A program made the position numbers and the translations under genes. From Chryseobacterium oncorhynchi (GTDB lineage Bacteria; Bacteroidota; Bacteroidia; Flavobacteriales; Weeksellaceae), in assembly GCF_002899895.1 (NCBI RefSeq), contig NZ_PPEI02000004.1, forward strand, positions 1 through 64,000: a stretch of 64,000 nucleotides of DNA, given 5' to 3'. Positions 36,238-44,031 of this stretch are shown here, piece after piece (positions within the stretch are counted from its first letter, which is position 1; each line of letters begins with the position of its first letter). A model generated the notes under the pieces. The model did no database searches, was not told the origin of the DNA, and worked only from the letters and a program-made list of their open reading frames with translations.

Positions 36238-36804
36238 TTATGACTTCCTTTTCATCGGGATTTGTAGGTTTGTAGGTCGGTTTAATTCTGTATCAAAACC
36301 TCTACCATCAATGTTTCTTGCTCCCCAGAACATCATATCATTGAAAATATATATTAAGTCGTACTCCTTAAAAATTTGCCCCTCGCTCAAACCAAATGGT
36401 AAAAACCTTTTTCTTAATATGTTTTGAGTTTTCCCTGTCTCCCAGATTTCAAAATTCTCTTTTGCTGAAGCATTTAAAACATCTGTAAAATTTTGAATTA
36501 AAGGAATTACTTCATAAGCATGATCAGCTATAAAATCTACTTTTTGTGCGCCTTTTGCAATGGGATGATCTCCCTGCCATTCCACATGCCCCTTAAGAAT
36601 AATTTTAGCCAAAGGTATTTCTCCATAAGCATCAGCATAATTAATAATTTCCAGTTTAAATTGATCTTCAGGAAGAAATGAAAATGATCTTTTCAAATAA
36701 AAGGGCTTCAGACTTCCATCTTCATTTTTTAATGAACTTGGCCTTATTTCTATTGAAATACTTTCCCATTCTCCCAATGCTTTTTTTCTTGTTTCTTCAA
36801 TCAT
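36238..36804 (-). CDS. Soluble APCDD1-like domain protein
   Basis: The 188-residue protein has no signal peptide or membrane helix. Its first 120 residues follow the pattern I recall for the APCDD1 domain of animal Wnt inhibitors: LGEWESISIEIRP (W-S-E-RP), FYLKRSFSFLPEDQFKLEIINYAD, PLAKIILKGHVEW and AKGAQKVDFIADHAYEVIP. A conserved tail (KRFLPFGLSEGQIFKEYDLIYIFNDMMFWGARN) follows. The animal disulfides are absent, in line with a cytosolic place. It is co-transcribed with a SnoaL-like protein (16-base gap). The function is unknown and the domain call is from memory. Confidence 0.6.
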   Translation of the reverse strand: MIEETRKKALGEWESISIEIRPSSLKNEDGSLKPFYLKRSFSFLPEDQFKLEIINYADAYGEIPLAKIILKGHVEWQGDHPIAKGAQKVDFIADHAYEVIPLIQNFTDVLNASAKENFEIWETGKTQNILRKRFLPFGLSEGQIFKEYDLIYIFNDMMFWGARNIDGRGFDTELNRPTNLQIPMKRKS

Positions 36805-36820
36805 ACTGCTGTTATTTTTC

Positions 36821-37198
36821 TTAATCTAATGATATAGGAAACATTGCATTTCCATTAGCTGAATTCTCTACTGTCACCTCCTCCTGCATTACATCCCAGT
36901 GTTCCGCTATTTTTCCTTTATCTATCCTAAAAATATCTACAGCAATCATATTTTTCCCTTGCCAGTTTTTATATCGTCCGTGGATCATTACAATATTTCC
37001 ATTTTCAGTAATAACTCCAGGCTCGTATCCAAAATCTTCCGGCAAAGTGGGTACAAATTGCTTCAACACCTCAGTGCCGTTAGGGATTCCGGGATTATGC
37101 TGAATGTAATGATCTCCAAAATATTTATCAAATGCTGTAATATCTCTATCAATAAAAACAGCTGTAATTGCATTTAACACTAATTCTTTATTGTTCAT
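36821..37198 (-). CDS. SnoaL-like / NTF2-fold protein
   Basis: The 125-residue protein has the SnoaL-like layout: FGDHYIQHNPGIPNGTEVLKQFV near the N-terminus and MIHGRYKNWQGKNMIAVDIFRIDKGKIAEHWDVMQ, the usual closing pattern. Relatives are ester cyclases or small-molecule-binding proteins. Its promoter region is shared with the divergent HxlR-type regulator gene, the usual arrangement for a regulated target. A redox- or electrophile-responsive role is a guess from the HxlR link. Confidence 0.88.
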   Translation of the reverse strand: MNNKELVLNAITAVFIDRDITAFDKYFGDHYIQHNPGIPNGTEVLKQFVPTLPEDFGYEPGVITENGNIVMIHGRYKNWQGKNMIAVDIFRIDKGKIAEHWDVMQEEVTVENSANGNAMFPISLD

Positions 37199-37229
37199 AC
37201 TTTGTAATTTTTTATAGATACGAAGGTAT

Positions 37230-37253
37230 TATCTTTGTATTAATTATTAATAC
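37230..37253 (+). promoter_or_regulatory. hxlR promoter and adjoining palindromic operator
   Basis: TATCTTTG (37230-37237) matches the -7 box. GTATTAATTATTAATAC (37237-37253) is a perfect 17-base palindrome starting at the box's last base and covering the expected transcription start. It is a good candidate site for the HxlR protein to control itself and the divergent SnoaL operon. Confidence 0.6.
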
Positions 37254-37292
37254 TAGTCTTGATTATTATCTATAGTAAACTTTTTTAGACCA

Positions 37293-37634
37293 ATGGAAAA
37301 TAAAAGAAAAAATAAAGATTTCAATCCTAACAATTGTCCAGTGACTCATTTTTACAATAAAGTAGGTGGTAAATGGAAAACCGTAATTATGTATGGGATA
37401 AGTATGAATGTCAACCGTTTCAGCATGCTTCAAAAAGCAATCCCTATGATCAGTAAGCAAATGCTTGTGAACCAACTCAGAGAAATGGAAGAAGATCATA
37501 TTATTGAAAGAACAATCTATGCCGAAATCCCTCCCAGAGTAGAATATAAGCTTACGGAATATGGTAAAACCTTTATGCCTATACTTATGACCATTCAGGA
37601 TTGGGGAGTTAAAGATATGGCTTTAAAAAATTAA
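37293..37634 (+). CDS. HxlR-family transcriptional regulator
   Basis: The 113-residue DNA-binding protein has the HxlR pattern: NCPVTHFYNKVGGKWKTVIMYGI, NRFSMLQKAIPMISKQMLVNQLREMEEDHIIERTIY and VEYKLTEYGKTFMPILMTIQDWG. Its N-terminal Cys lies where redox- or quinone-sensing members have one. The gene is divergent from the SnoaL/APCDD1-like pair with a palindrome in between, so those genes are its likely targets. Confidence 0.92.
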   Translation: MENKRKNKDFNPNNCPVTHFYNKVGGKWKTVIMYGISMNVNRFSMLQKAIPMISKQMLVNQLREMEEDHIIERTIYAEIPPRVEYKLTEYGKTFMPILMTIQDWGVKDMALKN

Positions 37635-37657
37635 TTTTTTAATAGTCTCTTTTAACT

Positions 37658-37687
37658 TTGAGTTTCTTTTTACAAGTCTTACTTTTG
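37658..37687 (+). promoter_or_regulatory. lnt promoter
   Basis: TTG (37658-37660) and TACTTTTG (37680-37687) are separated by 19 bases, the textbook Bacteroidota arrangement. The leader to the ATG at 37705 is about 13 bases. Confidence 0.65.
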
Positions 37688-37704
37688 CATTATATTTTAT
37701 CTCA

Positions 37705-39339
37705 ATGAAATACGTTCTACTTACCCTTATTTCAGCAATGCTGCTGTCGGTCTCATGGCCAACTTATGGAGTTCCGTTTTTTATATTTTTTGCTCTTGTT
37801 CCTCTTTTGATGATGGAACATGGAATTTCAAAATTCTCAGACTATAAAAGAAAAGGCTGGATGATCTTCGGACTGTCCTATCTTTGCTTTATCATCTGGA
37901 ATGTTGTGACCACAGGATGGTTATACGGTTCTAAAAACCCGGATGGAAGCCACTCTATGATGGCTGTGGTATTTCCGGTTCTTGTTAATTCTCTTTTATA
38001 CTCCTTGGTTTTCCAGTGTTATCATTGGTACAAGAATGCACAGGGAACATATTGGGGACTTGGATTCTTTATTGCCATCTGGATGAGTTTTGAAAAATTC
38101 CACCTAGGATGGGAACTTACCTGGCCTTGGCTGAACTTAGGCAATGTATTTTCAGATTATCCAAAACTAATTCAATGGTATGACACCTTAGGAGCAACCG
38201 GCGGAAGCTTCTGGATTCTTCTCATCAATGTCTTAATTTTCTATACTATAAGAACATGGGAAGCAGGAAGAAAAACAAAGGATTTAATTAGAAATACATC
38301 CATTGTAGCAGGCTTAATTGCTATTCCGATGATTATTTCAATCATTAAGTACAATAACTTTAACGAAAAGCCATCCGGACAGGTCAATGTCCTGATGCTG
38401 CAGCCTGATCTTGATCCTTATGCTGAAAAATACTCTAAGGACAGTTTAACAATTGAACAGGATCTTCTTAATCTTGCGGAAAAAAACTCGACCACAAAAA
38501 TTGATTACTATATAGCTCCGGAAACAGCGCTTCCGGGCAGAGGTTCTATTTCTGAAACTGCTTTTGAAAAGAGTTTACTTTTAAATAATATCAAAGACTT
38601 TTTAACAAAACATCCGGGATCTGTTTTTGCAACAGGGATTTCTTCACATCGTTTTTATTTTGATCCTGCCAAAATACCTAATGAGGCTTATCAAATAAAT
38701 CCAGGGGTATGGGTGGCGAGCTACAATACATCTATTCAGCTTGCTCCTCAGCAAAAAGTACAGGTATACCACAAAGGTAAGCTTGTTCCGGGGGTTGAAA
38801 TTTTTCCTTATATGAGTGTTCTTAAACCTATTCTGGGCGATGCAATGCTCAATCTTGGTGGAACTGTAGCTTCTTTGGGAACAGATAAAGAAAGAGTTGC
38901 TTTTGCCAATCCTTACAACAAAGGGAAAATTGCTCCTATTATCTGCTATGAAAGCATTTACGGTGAATTTGTAACTGACTATGTAAAAAAGGGGGCCAAC
39001 TTTTTAGGAATTATGACCAATGACTCATGGTGGGGAGTCACCGAAGGACACAAGCAGCTTTTATCTTATGCTAAATTGAGAGCCATCGAAACCCGAAGAG
39101 AAATTGCTCGTGCTGCGAACAGCGGAATTTCAGCGCATATCAATGCAAAAGGTGAAATAGTGGCTGATACATTCTATGGTGACCAAACCACTCTGTTTGC
39201 TAAGGTAAACCTTTATGATACCATGACGTTCTATTCGAGGGCAGGAGATCTTCTTTCAAGATTTTCAATATTTGCCTTAGGATTTCTTTTGTTTTATTTT
39301 CTGATTAAATGGTTTCAGGCTAAAATGAAGAAAGCATAG
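37705..39339 (+). CDS. lnt: Apolipoprotein N-acyltransferase Lnt
   Basis: The 544-residue inner-membrane enzyme adds the third acyl chain to lipoproteins. The N-terminal half has about seven helices. The C-terminal nitrilase domain carries the triad Glu273 (APETALPGRG), Lys357 (VYHKGKLVPGVE) and Cys414 (IICYESIYG). MTNDSWWG and AIETRREIARAANSG are the usual closing motifs, followed by a last helix. It fits the many lipoproteins encoded in the window. It has its own promoter. Confidence 0.95.
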   Translation: MKYVLLTLISAMLLSVSWPTYGVPFFIFFALVPLLMMEHGISKFSDYKRKGWMIFGLSYLCFIIWNVVTTGWLYGSKNPDGSHSMMAVVFPVLVNSLLYSLVFQCYHWYKNAQGTYWGLGFFIAIWMSFEKFHLGWELTWPWLNLGNVFSDYPKLIQWYDTLGATGGSFWILLINVLIFYTIRTWEAGRKTKDLIRNTSIVAGLIAIPMIISIIKYNNFNEKPSGQVNVLMLQPDLDPYAEKYSKDSLTIEQDLLNLAEKNSTTKIDYYIAPETALPGRGSISETAFEKSLLLNNIKDFLTKHPGSVFATGISSHRFYFDPAKIPNEAYQINPGVWVASYNTSIQLAPQQKVQVYHKGKLVPGVEIFPYMSVLKPILGDAMLNLGGTVASLGTDKERVAFANPYNKGKIAPIICYESIYGEFVTDYVKKGANFLGIMTNDSWWGVTEGHKQLLSYAKLRAIETRREIARAANSGISAHINAKGEIVADTFYGDQTTLFAKVNLYDTMTFYSRAGDLLSRFSIFALGFLLFYFLIKWFQAKMKKA

Positions 39340-39383
39340 GATTTAAATATTAATTACACTTGCTTTAAAACTTACAATACAAG

Positions 39384-39457
39384 AATCTGCGTTATCCGCA
39401 AGACCTGCAATAGAAACATAAATTCTTGCAGACTTTGCAGATAACGCAGATTTTTTT
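39384..39457. repeat. Extragenic palindrome of the AATCTGCGTTATC type, copy 2
   Basis: AATCTGCGTTATC (39384-39396) is the exact reverse complement of GATAACGCAGATT (39440-39452). A T-run follows, so the element may also end lnt transcription. Its arms share the core with the element at 7986-7998, including the following GCAA-A-CTGC part. Confidence 0.65.
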
Positions 39458-39489
39458 CATTTAAATATCAAAAGATTCACCCTATAAAA

Positions 39490-39520
39490 AAAAGAAAAGC
39501 CAGCTGGACGTCTGGCTTTT
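39490..39520. terminator. Bidirectional terminator between lnt and the VCBS protein gene
   Basis: AGCCAG (39498-39503) pairs with CTGGCT (39512-39517). T-rich sequence follows on plus, and the A-tract before it gives a U-run on minus. Confidence 0.7.
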
Positions 39521-39540
39521 CTCATGATAGAATGATTCAG

Positions 39541-41259
39541 TTATTTAATTGTAAGTTTTTTCGTGGTTATTTCGTTTTTTATTTTCAGTTTTAATAGATA
39601 TACTCCTTTTGGTAAATGAGAAACATTAATAGATTGGTCCCCATTTAAAATAACATTCAGCTTTCGTCCCTCCATTGAATAAACTTCAGCTTCTGAAACT
39701 TTTTCTCCTTTAATATAAATCTTATCAGAGGTAGGGTTTGGATAGATTACAAGTTGTTTTTCTTTATTGATATTATTTTCTTTAGTTCCCAGTGTACCTA
39801 CTGTAGAAACATCTGAATATGCCTTTGAAGCATCAATGGTTCTTACGCTCCAGTATACATTTTGAACAGACGGATCTAAATCCAGAAACCAAGAAGGGGT
39901 TGTTACAATATATTTAGCAATATCCTGCGCTCCCTGAGTTGATCCTACCTTAATTTCATAACGTAAGGCATTAACAGGAGTCTTATCATCAGTTGCACCA
40001 CTCCACGTAAAATTAAACCTGTTTCCGCTTCTTGTCAAATTAAGATGGGTAGGAGCTGTTGGTTTTGCATTCATAGCTGTGGAATTATTTTTAAAAACTT
40101 TCGTTAGCGATGGCAATTCTGAATCCGACCAATCAAATCCACCTAATACAACATCTAAGTGGTTATCATTATTAAAATCAAACAATTGCACCATTCCCGG
40201 GCCACCCAAGTTATATATACCGTTTGTTGTTCCTTCAGTAAATGTCTGACTGGATGCATTGTATAAATAAGTCTTTACAACAGCATTGTAGTTTATATTA
40301 CCAGAAATGATAAAATCATAATATCCATCATTATTCAGGTCTCCTACGCTTAATGACGCGTCTTCAATTTCAGCAGGGCTGATCTGTTGGGTAACCAATG
40401 TACCTGTTCCATCATTCATTAAAACTGCAAAATAAGGATCATCATTAGCATCCTTACCAGCAACTACAACATCCTGAAAACCATCCGCATTAAAATCTGC
40501 AATCTCAAGTTTACCGGATGTCAAAGAATCAAGAGATTGCGAATCAACCAATGTTCCTCCCTGATTTATATATACCTTGGATACAGGATCTCCGTTGATA
40601 TCAGATCCAATAACAATGAGATCCAAAAGATGATCATTGTTTAAATCCACTACCTTAAAACTCCCGTTTTGAGTTCCATTAACCCAATTTTCAGTCATTT
40701 CAAAACCAGATCCTGTATTTCGGTAAAAATCTAATGTATTATTAAACTCCCCACTACCATGGGCAAATTGAGTTCCGTTGATTGCATAATCTTGCTTTCC
40801 GTCATGGTTAAAATCAAAAATTTCCATGGAGCCATAAATTTTCCCGGCAAGTTCTTCCTGTCTTACAAAACCTACTCCTGTATTTTTAAACCGATAATGT
40901 TTATAGTTCACAATATCCATATAGCTAAGCCCAGTGGAAATCATATCCATCAACCCGTCATTATCAAAGTCAATGAATTTTACATCTCCCAAATGCGTCA
41001 CATCTCCGCCAAGATCTGTATAAGGCTGGAATGTTGTCCCATTATTCTGATAAACTTCATTATAAGTAGCATCAGGCTGCCCGTCTCCATCGGAATCTAT
41101 TGCTCCAGTAACTACAATATCCAAGGTGCCATTATTGTCGATATCAGCAATATCAGAAGCTGAAAAATAAAAATTATTCATCCCGGTCTGTATCTCACTA
41201 AAGCTTTGCGCTGCCAAGCCTACAGGAAACATAGACAATAGAAAGTAAATTCTCTTCAT
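39541..41259 (-). CDS. T9SS-secreted FG-GAP/VCBS repeat protein
   Basis: I choose the ATG at 41259, which begins a signal peptide (MKRIYFLLSMFPVGLAAQ); an earlier ATG at 41289 lies within the predicted promoter. The 572-residue protein has a series of FG-GAP/VCBS-type repeats with calcium-loop motifs: DIDNNGTLDIVV, DFDNDGLMDMIST, DFNHDGKQDYAI, DLNNDHLLDLIVIG, DFNADGFQDVVV, DLNNDGYYDFII and DFNNDNHLDVVLGG. These suggest a beta-propeller. A fibronectin-like region and a type A T9SS sorting domain (IYPNPTSDKIYIKG, LPKGVYLLKLK) close it. It is probably a surface binding protein. Confidence 0.9.
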   Translation of the reverse strand: MKRIYFLLSMFPVGLAAQSFSEIQTGMNNFYFSASDIADIDNNGTLDIVVTGAIDSDGDGQPDATYNEVYQNNGTTFQPYTDLGGDVTHLGDVKFIDFDNDGLMDMISTGLSYMDIVNYKHYRFKNTGVGFVRQEELAGKIYGSMEIFDFNHDGKQDYAINGTQFAHGSGEFNNTLDFYRNTGSGFEMTENWVNGTQNGSFKVVDLNNDHLLDLIVIGSDINGDPVSKVYINQGGTLVDSQSLDSLTSGKLEIADFNADGFQDVVVAGKDANDDPYFAVLMNDGTGTLVTQQISPAEIEDASLSVGDLNNDGYYDFIISGNINYNAVVKTYLYNASSQTFTEGTTNGIYNLGGPGMVQLFDFNNDNHLDVVLGGFDWSDSELPSLTKVFKNNSTAMNAKPTAPTHLNLTRSGNRFNFTWSGATDDKTPVNALRYEIKVGSTQGAQDIAKYIVTTPSWFLDLDPSVQNVYWSVRTIDASKAYSDVSTVGTLGTKENNINKEKQLVIYPNPTSDKIYIKGEKVSEAEVYSMEGRKLNVILNGDQSINVSHLPKGVYLLKLKIKNEITTKKLTIK

Positions 41260-41286
41260 GTTATTCTTATTTAGATTAATTAAAAA

Positions 41287-41294
41287 CAAAGATA
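41287..41294 (-). promoter_or_regulatory. -7 box for the VCBS protein gene
   Basis: The minus strand reads TATCTTTG. It overlaps the alternative ATG at 41289 and so supports the start at 41259. Confidence 0.6.
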
Positions 41295-41434
41295 GAATAT
41301 TAAATTTCCTCTTTAGAAAAAAGCCTGTATGAAATATATCAGCAGCGATTTTCGGCTATATCCCAGAAATTCGGCTATTTTAAAAAATCAATATTATTAA
41401 TCAGCCACTTATTTATAAATATTTTCCAAAAGAT

Positions 41435-41465
41435 TTGTCTATCTAAAAAATTCTTCGTTATTTTG
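41435..41465 (+). promoter_or_regulatory. Probable rpmB promoter
   Basis: TTG (41435-41437) lies about 20 bases before a slightly short -7 box (TTATTTTG, 41458-41465). The leader to rpmB would be about 32 bases. Confidence 0.45.
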
Positions 41466-41501
41466 CACTCTCAAATATTATACAAATAAGAACATCGAGA
41501 T

Positions 41502-41744
41502 ATGTCAAGAATTTGCCAAATAACAGGAAAGCGTGCAATGGTTGGTAACAACGTTTCTCACGCTAATAACAAAACGAAGCGTCGTTTTGAAATTAACTTA
41601 TTAGAGAAGAAGTTTTACCTTCCGGAGCAAGATAAGCACGTTACACTGAAAGTATCAGCTCATGGATTGAGAGTGATTAACAAGATTGGAATCGAAGAAG
41701 CTATTGAAAGAGCTACTAGAAACGGATTGATTAAAAAGAATTAA
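41502..41744 (+). CDS. rpmB: 50S ribosomal protein bL28
   Basis: The 80-residue protein has the bL28 pattern: [27 protein letters not shown] is the N-terminal signature (split here around the GN turn) and [20 protein letters not shown] the C-terminal half. It binds 23S rRNA in the large subunit. The bL33 gene starts six bases after its stop, so the two are co-transcribed, with the DUF4295 protein next. Confidence 0.97.
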   Translation: MSRICQITGKRAMVGNNVSHANNKTKRRFEINLLEKKFYLPEQDKHVTLKVSAHGLRVINKIGIEEAIERATRNGLIKKN

Positions 41745-41750
41745 TAAATC

Positions 41751-41933
41751 ATGGCAAAAAAAGGAAATAGAGTTCAAGTAATCCTTGAATGTACAGAGCA
41801 CAAAGAAAGTGGTATGCCAGGAATGTCTAGATACATTTCTACAAAAAACAAAAAGAACACTACAGAGAGATTGGAATTGAAAAAATACAATCCTGTTCTT
41901 AAGAGATCTACCCTTCACAAAGAAATCAAGTAA
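41751..41933 (+). CDS. rpmG: 50S ribosomal protein bL33
   Basis: The 60-residue protein matches bL33: [18 protein letters not shown] at the N-terminus, then [39 protein letters not shown] spans the usual core. Only one Cys is present, so it is the zinc-free form. It lies in the rpmB-rpmG-DUF4295 cluster typical of Bacteroidota. Confidence 0.96.
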   Translation: MAKKGNRVQVILECTEHKESGMPGMSRYISTKNKKNTTERLELKKYNPVLKRSTLHKEIK

Positions 41934-41953
41934 TTTATAAATAATAATTTACC

Positions 41954-42106
41954 ATGGCAAAGAAAGTAGTAGCAACCCTACAAAGCGGTCAATCTAAAAA
42001 GATGACTAAAGTGGTGAAAATGATTAAGTCTTCTAAATCAGGAGCTTACGTTTTCGAAGAAAAAGTAATGAACGCTGATGAAGTAGATGGTTATTTGAAA
42101 AAATAA
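41954..42106 (+). CDS. DUF4295 small ribosome-associated protein (bL38 candidate)
   Basis: A 50-residue very basic protein begins at the ATG at 41954 (MAKKVVATLQSGQSKKMTKV) and ends VDGYLKK at 42103. It matches DUF4295, conserved in Bacteroidota directly after rpmG. As I recall, cryo-EM of the Flavobacterium johnsoniae ribosome placed a protein of this family on the large subunit as bL38. The position behind two ribosomal genes supports this. A terminator follows. Confidence 0.85.
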   Translation: MAKKVVATLQSGQSKKMTKVVKMIKSSKSGAYVFEEKVMNADEVDGYLKK

Positions 42107-42130
42107 TTAATACTTTATTTACAATATAAA

Positions 42131-42159
42131 AAACTACTCATATTTTGGGTAGTTTTTTT
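42131..42159 (+). terminator. Terminator of the rpmB-rpmG-DUF4295 operon
   Basis: AACTACTC (42132-42139) pairs with GGGTAGTT (42148-42155), with one G-U pair, followed by a T-run. Confidence 0.8.
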
Positions 42160-42161
42160 GT

Positions 42162-42169
42162 TATCTTTG
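42162..42169 (+). promoter_or_regulatory. -7 box for the RidA-like gene
   Basis: TATCTTTG matches TAnnTTTG and begins three bases after the preceding terminator's T-run. The leader to the ATG at 42196 is about 22 bases. Confidence 0.6.
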
Positions 42170-42195
42170 TTCACCAGATTATTAATCAATGAAAT

Positions 42196-42666
42196 ATGAA
42201 AAAAATTCTAATTCTGGCTTGTACAGTAATTTTTCTATTTTCATATAGTCAGGAAACAATGAATACTATAGAATATAAAAGTTCGTCAAAAGTTTTCAAC
42301 ATCCCGGGATTATCACAATCAGTAAGTATTGATTGTGGAAGTTCTAAAATGATTTTATTATCTGGACAGGTCCCCTTAGATTCAGCGGGTAACCTGGTGG
42401 GGAATAATGTAGAAGAGCAGACACAACAGATTTTCAATAACATTGAAAATATTCTGAAAGAATACGGAGGAACAGGAAAAGATATTGTAAAACTGGGAAT
42501 TTTCATCACAGACATATCAAAAACCCCTGATTTTAGAAAAACAAGGGACAAACATGTTAATCTTCAAAACCCTCCTGTAAGCAGCCTTGTAGAGGTAAGC
42601 AAGCTTTTCAGAGATGATGTATTGATAGAGGTAGAAGCCACAGCAGTGATTAAAAACAAAAAATAA
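42196..42666 (+). CDS. RidA-family protein with signal peptide
   Basis: The 156-residue protein has a cleavable signal (MKKILILACTVIFLFSYSQ) followed by a complete RidA/YjgF domain: IPGLSQSVSIDCGSSKMILLSGQVPLDSAGNLVG, EEQTQQIFNNIENILKEYGG, VKLGIFITDISKTPDFRKTRDKH and VEVSKLFRDDVLIEVEATAV. The domain motifs are given in pieces. Cytosolic RidA deaminates reactive enamines from PLP enzymes; an exported copy must have another task. It has its own promoter and sits between the ribosomal genes and ftsY. Confidence 0.88.
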   Translation: MKKILILACTVIFLFSYSQETMNTIEYKSSSKVFNIPGLSQSVSIDCGSSKMILLSGQVPLDSAGNLVGNNVEEQTQQIFNNIENILKEYGGTGKDIVKLGIFITDISKTPDFRKTRDKHVNLQNPPVSSLVEVSKLFRDDVLIEVEATAVIKNKK

Positions 42667-42681
42667 GAATAAACTAAAACT

Positions 42682-43635
42682 ATGAGTTGGTTTAAAAATA
42701 TTTTCAAAAAAGAAGAAAAAGAAACCTTAGATAAAGGATTGGAAAAATCCAGCCAGGGATTCTTTGAAAAAATGACGAAGGCCGTTGTCGGTAAAAGCAA
42801 GGTAGATGACGAGGTACTTGATAACCTTGAAGAAATCCTGATTGCATCCGATGTAGGCGCCTCTACCACCATCAAGATCATAGAAAGAATTGAAGAACGT
42901 GTTTCCCGTGACAAATATGTAGGGGTAAGCGAACTGGATACAATTCTTCGCGATGAAATTGCAGGTCTTTTGCTTGAAAATCCTCATGCAGGAACAGGAA
43001 ATATAGACACTTCCAAGAAGCCATATGTGATTATGGTAGTAGGTGTAAACGGAGTTGGAAAAACAACAACCATTGGAAAACTGGCTCACCAGTTTAAATC
43101 CGAAGGTAAAAAAGTAGTTTTAGGAGCGGCTGATACCTTTAGAGCTGCTGCCGTTGATCAGCTTACCATCTGGAGTGAAAGAGTGGGTGTTCCTATCGTA
43201 AAACAAGGAATGGGCTCTGACCCTGCTTCTGTAGCTTTTGATACAGTACAAAGTGCGGTTTCACAAAATGCTGATGTGGTGATCATCGATACTGCGGGAA
43301 GACTTCATAATAAGGTTAACCTGATGAACGAACTTTCCAAAATCAAAAGAGTAATGCAGAAAGTAATTCCTGATGCACCTCATGAGATCCTATTGGTTCT
43401 TGATGGTTCTACAGGACAAAATGCATTTGAACAAGCAAAGCAGTTTACAGCCGCTACTGAAGTAAACGCATTGGCAGTAACAAAATTGGACGGAACAGCA
43501 AAAGGAGGTGTTGTTATTGGTATTTCAGACCAATTCCAAATTCCGGTAAAATATATAGGTGTAGGCGAAAAAATGCAGGATCTACAGCTTTTTAATGGTA
43601 CGGAATTTGTAGACTCATTCTTCAAGAAAAGATGA
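42682..43635 (+). CDS. ftsY: Signal recognition particle receptor FtsY
   Basis: The 317-residue GTPase targets membrane proteins to the translocon by pairing with SRP. It has a short N-terminal acidic/basic region and N domain, then the G domain: GVNGVGKTTTIGKLA (G1), DTFRAAAVDQL (the I-box), DTAGRLH (G3), TKLDGTAKGG (G4) and GVGEKMQDL at the end. The long acidic A domain of E. coli FtsY is absent, as usual in this phylum. It follows the RidA-like gene after 15 bases. Confidence 0.97.
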   Translation: MSWFKNIFKKEEKETLDKGLEKSSQGFFEKMTKAVVGKSKVDDEVLDNLEEILIASDVGASTTIKIIERIEERVSRDKYVGVSELDTILRDEIAGLLLENPHAGTGNIDTSKKPYVIMVVGVNGVGKTTTIGKLAHQFKSEGKKVVLGAADTFRAAAVDQLTIWSERVGVPIVKQGMGSDPASVAFDTVQSAVSQNADVVIIDTAGRLHNKVNLMNELSKIKRVMQKVIPDAPHEILLVLDGSTGQNAFEQAKQFTAATEVNALAVTKLDGTAKGGVVIGISDQFQIPVKYIGVGEKMQDLQLFNGTEFVDSFFKKR

Positions 43636-43705
43636 TTTATATCATGTTTTCCCTTATATTAGCAACAAATCATTTTTAAATATTAACAATTAAAATCTTA
43701 AGACT

Positions 43706-43960
43706 ATGGGAATTTTAACTTGGATCATATTTGGTCTTATTGCGGGAGCCATTGCTAAATTAATAATGCCTGGTACTCAAGGAGGCGGATGGCTAATAAC
43801 AATTATCCTGGGAATTATAGGAGCTTTTGTTGGGGGATTTATAGGAAATTTTCTTGGCTGGGGAACAGTTGACAGTTTTGATTTCAGAAGTATGCTACTT
43901 GCCATAGGAGGATCTCTGATTGTCCTCTGGATTTACGGAATGGCTACAAAGAAAAGCTAA
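43706..43960 (+). CDS. GlsB/YeaQ/YmgE-type small membrane protein
   Basis: The 84-residue protein has three hydrophobic helices with many glycines: WIIFGLIAGAIAKLIMPGTQGGG, then IILGIIGAFVGGFIGNFLGW and ILWIYG near the C-terminus. This is the transglycosylase-associated/GlsB family linked to stress response. The gene is alone and followed by a strong bidirectional terminator. Confidence 0.88.
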   Translation: MGILTWIIFGLIAGAIAKLIMPGTQGGGWLITIILGIIGAFVGGFIGNFLGWGTVDSFDFRSMLLAIGGSLIVLWIYGMATKKS

Positions 43961-43980
43961 TCGATATTAATAAAAAATAA

Positions 43981-44015
43981 AATCCCGGATCTGAAATTCA
44001 GATCCGGGATTTTCT
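43981..44015. terminator. Strong bidirectional terminator
   Basis: AATCCCGGATCTGA pairs with TCAGATCCGGGATT over 43981-44011 almost perfectly, with T-rich sequence on both sides. It serves the GlsB-like gene and the convergent sppA gene. Confidence 0.9.
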
Positions 44016-44031
44016 GTAAAATATAATTTAG

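Noticed and set aside
41260-41289. Earlier ATG for the VCBS protein
   Set aside because: The codon lies inside a TATCTTTG promoter box and would precede the signal peptide with a polar stretch.
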